NCBI GenBank assembly: GCA_949152475.1
Contig: OX424562.1
Span: 1,798,001-1,862,000 of the forward strand
DNA from: Terebella lapidaria
Taxonomy: Eukaryota > Annelida > Polychaeta > Terebellida > Terebellidae
Length of the DNA stretch: 64,000 nucleotides
Direction of reading: 5' to 3'
The first letter of the stretch is position 1. Every line of letters starts with the position of its first letter. The notes beneath the pieces were generated by a model. That model searched no databases. It saw only the letters and a list, made by a program, of their open reading frames with translations, and had not been told where the DNA came from. The position numbers and the translations under genes are program-made. Of this stretch, positions 61,747 through 64,000 are shown piece after piece.

Positions 61747-61752
61747 AATAAA
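61747..61752 (+). terminator. Probable polyadenylation signal of GPAA1
   Basis: AATAAA about 510 bases after the stop codon. A second one stands at 61824-61829 and could be an alternative site. Confidence 0.45.
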
Positions 61753-61839
61753 TATATATGTAGCAAGAATGTGTACAATGAGAAACCTCTTTTGTACTGG
61801 CATCAGATCAGCGGTGTAACAGAAATAAAATCTTGTGTA

Positions 61840-62754
61840 CATGTATCAAAATCAAGAAAGTGATGTGAAAGTGTTTTGTACAAGTAAATCTATGTTCATG
61901 TATGTTGAGCGATTGAATTAGTTACAATGAATACACGACAAACCTCTGTATACATGTTTGTCAATTTGTAGAGATGACACATCAGTATGACTTCTCAAGA
62001 TTGCTGCACTACTTGTGGAGCAAGAATTTGTAATTTGTATGCCTAGGAGCCTGTTCATGAATAAAATGTATACAGATATCACAGAATTTGTTATTGTAAT
62101 CTTTATTAATACAACAGCATACATTCTATCTACATCTTTCTCAAATTCAGTATCAATGCCTCTGGTATCATTTGGTGATACTGTATTATTGATGAAATTG
62201 TTTCTAGGTGGAGATATTGTGACATCACTTCTGCCATTACCAGGATTACATTTGTCAGAGCACTCTTGTAGACGGACTTCTGGATAGAGTTAAGACATTG
62301 GACTGCTTGACTGCTTCGCTCTGTCTTTCAACACTTATTAGGGACCTTTAGATTGCCAGGGTTTACAGCATGTATATGGCAATACAAACTGGCAGTGGAG
62401 TGAATATAACACTTGTGTGCTGAAATTGTCCGGTTTTGGTCAAGAGCTGAGCATGTTTGTTTTGGACAGAGCATAGCTTTATTATTCCATTGAATAGATG
62501 ACCTTTTAACCTCAAGGTCACCTTTGACCTGAAAAATGTGAATTGGCCTGTGCAGACAAAGCACATCTAGATAGCGCTTCGGTTTGTATTATTACATTGT
62601 AGGAAGCCATATATGGAAGATCTTTTGGTGATTTTGAATTTGCCCTCAGATGACTTGAGTGGTAAATCTCAGGGTCACATCTGACCTGAATACTAGTAGT
62701 TAAATTGGATGCTTAGGTGTGTATTGTGAGTAATTATAGGAAGTCCTGGATTTT
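61840..62754. other. Intergenic, with a fragment related to the GGTTACC family
   Basis: No gene recognised. Bases about 62490-62700 (GACCTTTTAACCTCAAGGTC, CATATATGG, GGTAAATCTCAGGGTCA) resemble the right part of the element at 55620-55925 and are probably a truncated copy. Confidence 0.45.
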
Positions 62755-64000
62755 TAGGTTACCGCACCTATGGATTTTGGTTTTTCGGCCCAAATCGTGT
62801 TACTATCCATTTTGGCCCATTTCCAGGCCATTTTATTGGCATGGCGTTGCGTCCGGCGTCGGCGTCGGCGTCGTCCACATTTTTATCTTTTTTGTTTACG
62901 GACCAATCTTTCTGAAATTTCGCACAAAAATGCACAAAAATAATTCAAGAAGGAGGTATTTTTTAGTTTTTTGATTTTCGCAATTTTTTCAAAATGGCGG
63001 CCGTTTTTGTCGAAAATCGGCCAATTTTGGACTTTGGCGGCCATTTTCTCAAAATCTGTTCAGTAATTTTTTTCTTTTTTTGCACAAAGATGCTTCATTA
63101 TGTCCTTCATAACGTGTATCAAGATGGATTGGTTTGAATCGCTCTAAAGGCCCGAAATCTAGGCCCAAATGGTCCAAAAAGGCCGAAATTGCACTTTTTC
63201 GACATTTTCTCAAAATCACTTCAGTAACTTTTTTTCTTATTAATGCATAACACTCTTCATATGTACCCCTGTGACATGTATAAATTTCGTTGCCCTTGAA
63301 TTGCTCGAAGTGGGCCATTTTGGGCCCAAACTCGGCCCAAATGGGACTTTCCCATGTTATATTTTCCTATGCTTTATAATGGGACACATTAAGCCTAATA
63401 TCTCACTTAATATTGAGATTAGAGACTAGGAATCAATTGTGGACATCTTTTTGATACATAAGACTCCTCATATGTACTCCTATGATGTCTATAAATTTCG
63501 TTGCGCTTGAATCGCTCGAAGTGGGCCATTTTGGCGCAAACTCGGCCCAAATGGGACTTTCCCATGTTAAATTCTCCTATGCTTTATAATGGGACACATT
63601 ATGCCTAATATCTCACTTGATATTGAGATTAGAGACTAGGAATCAATTGTGGACATATAGGAAATGATATATGCTGAATATTCTCGTGACCTTGAATTTG
63701 ACCTCTGACCTCAGTTTCAAGGTCAGAGCACAAAATGGCTTATATCTCGCTCATTATCGACTCTACAGCTTAGGAATCAATTGTGGACATATAGGAAATA
63801 ATATATGCTAAATATTCTCGTGACTCTGAATTTGACCTCTGACCTCAGTTTCAAGGTCAGAGCACAAAATGGCTTATATCTCGCTTATTATCGACTCTAC
63901 AGCTTAGGAATCAATTGTGGACATATAGGAAATGATATATGCTGAATATTCTGATGACCTTGAATTTGACCTTCGACCTCATTTTCAAGGTCACAGGACA
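62755..64000 (+). mobile_element. GGTTACC-family element, copy 7, runs off the window
   Basis: Starts TTTTTAGGTTACCGCACC. A stretch of about 60 bp interrupts the left end before GGCATGGCGTTGCGTCCGG. The 134-bp step reappears near the right edge (GAAAT words at 63661, 63795 and 63929). Truncated by the window end. Confidence 0.8.

Overview
Eukaryotic nuclear DNA, most likely from a marine invertebrate. The genes have GT-AG introns, and the repeats include an L1/Tx1-type LINE, a tRNA-derived SINE, hAT-like MITEs, Helitron-like remnants and long minisatellites. PAN plus C-type-lectin genes, a secreted LRR gene and frequent ACATGTA words would suit a mollusc, brachiopod or lancelet; the sequence does not decide which. 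There is no sign of bacterial or organellar origin.

Four protein-coding genes are supported. (1) A secreted PAN/apple plus C-type-lectin gene, plus strand, 10516-11574, three exons. (2) An intronless secreted LRR protein, minus strand, 13251-14510. (3) A paralogue of gene 1, minus strand, 46568-41534, with identical exon phases but a 4.2-kb second intron packed with repeats. (4) GPAA1, a GPI-transamidase subunit, plus strand, 56994-61236, eleven exons, 667 codons. The left edge holds the 5' part of an open LINE endonuclease/reverse-transcriptase frame.

Most of the window is repetitive. A dispersed family opening with GGTTACCGGACC/GGTCCG and closing with GTCCGGTAACC plus a TTAGCCC/GGGCTAA hairpin occurs at about 7.53-9.96, 31.47-31.85, 40.27-41.31, 42.14-44.58, 44.59-45.71, 54.50-55.99 and 62.76-64.0 kb. 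Five of these copies carry a 134-bp internal tandem unit rich in AGGTCA half-sites. A roughly 63-bp poly-C minisatellite fills 21.34-28.26 kb and an AGTAGC-based minisatellite fills 47.82-52.70 kb. A 4.2-kb element with inverted arms of about 0.9 kb (35.10-39.28 kb) encloses a decayed Rep/Pif1 helicase of the Helitron-like type. Several short hairpin elements, two with clear target-site duplications, lie at 5.5, 34.3-35.0, 53.2 and 53.6 kb.

The two PAN-lectin genes are an inverted duplicate pair about 30 kb apart. They are nearly identical in exon 1 and strongly diverged in exon 3. The LRR gene and the poly-C array lie between them. The other genes show no functional linkage, as expected for an animal genome.
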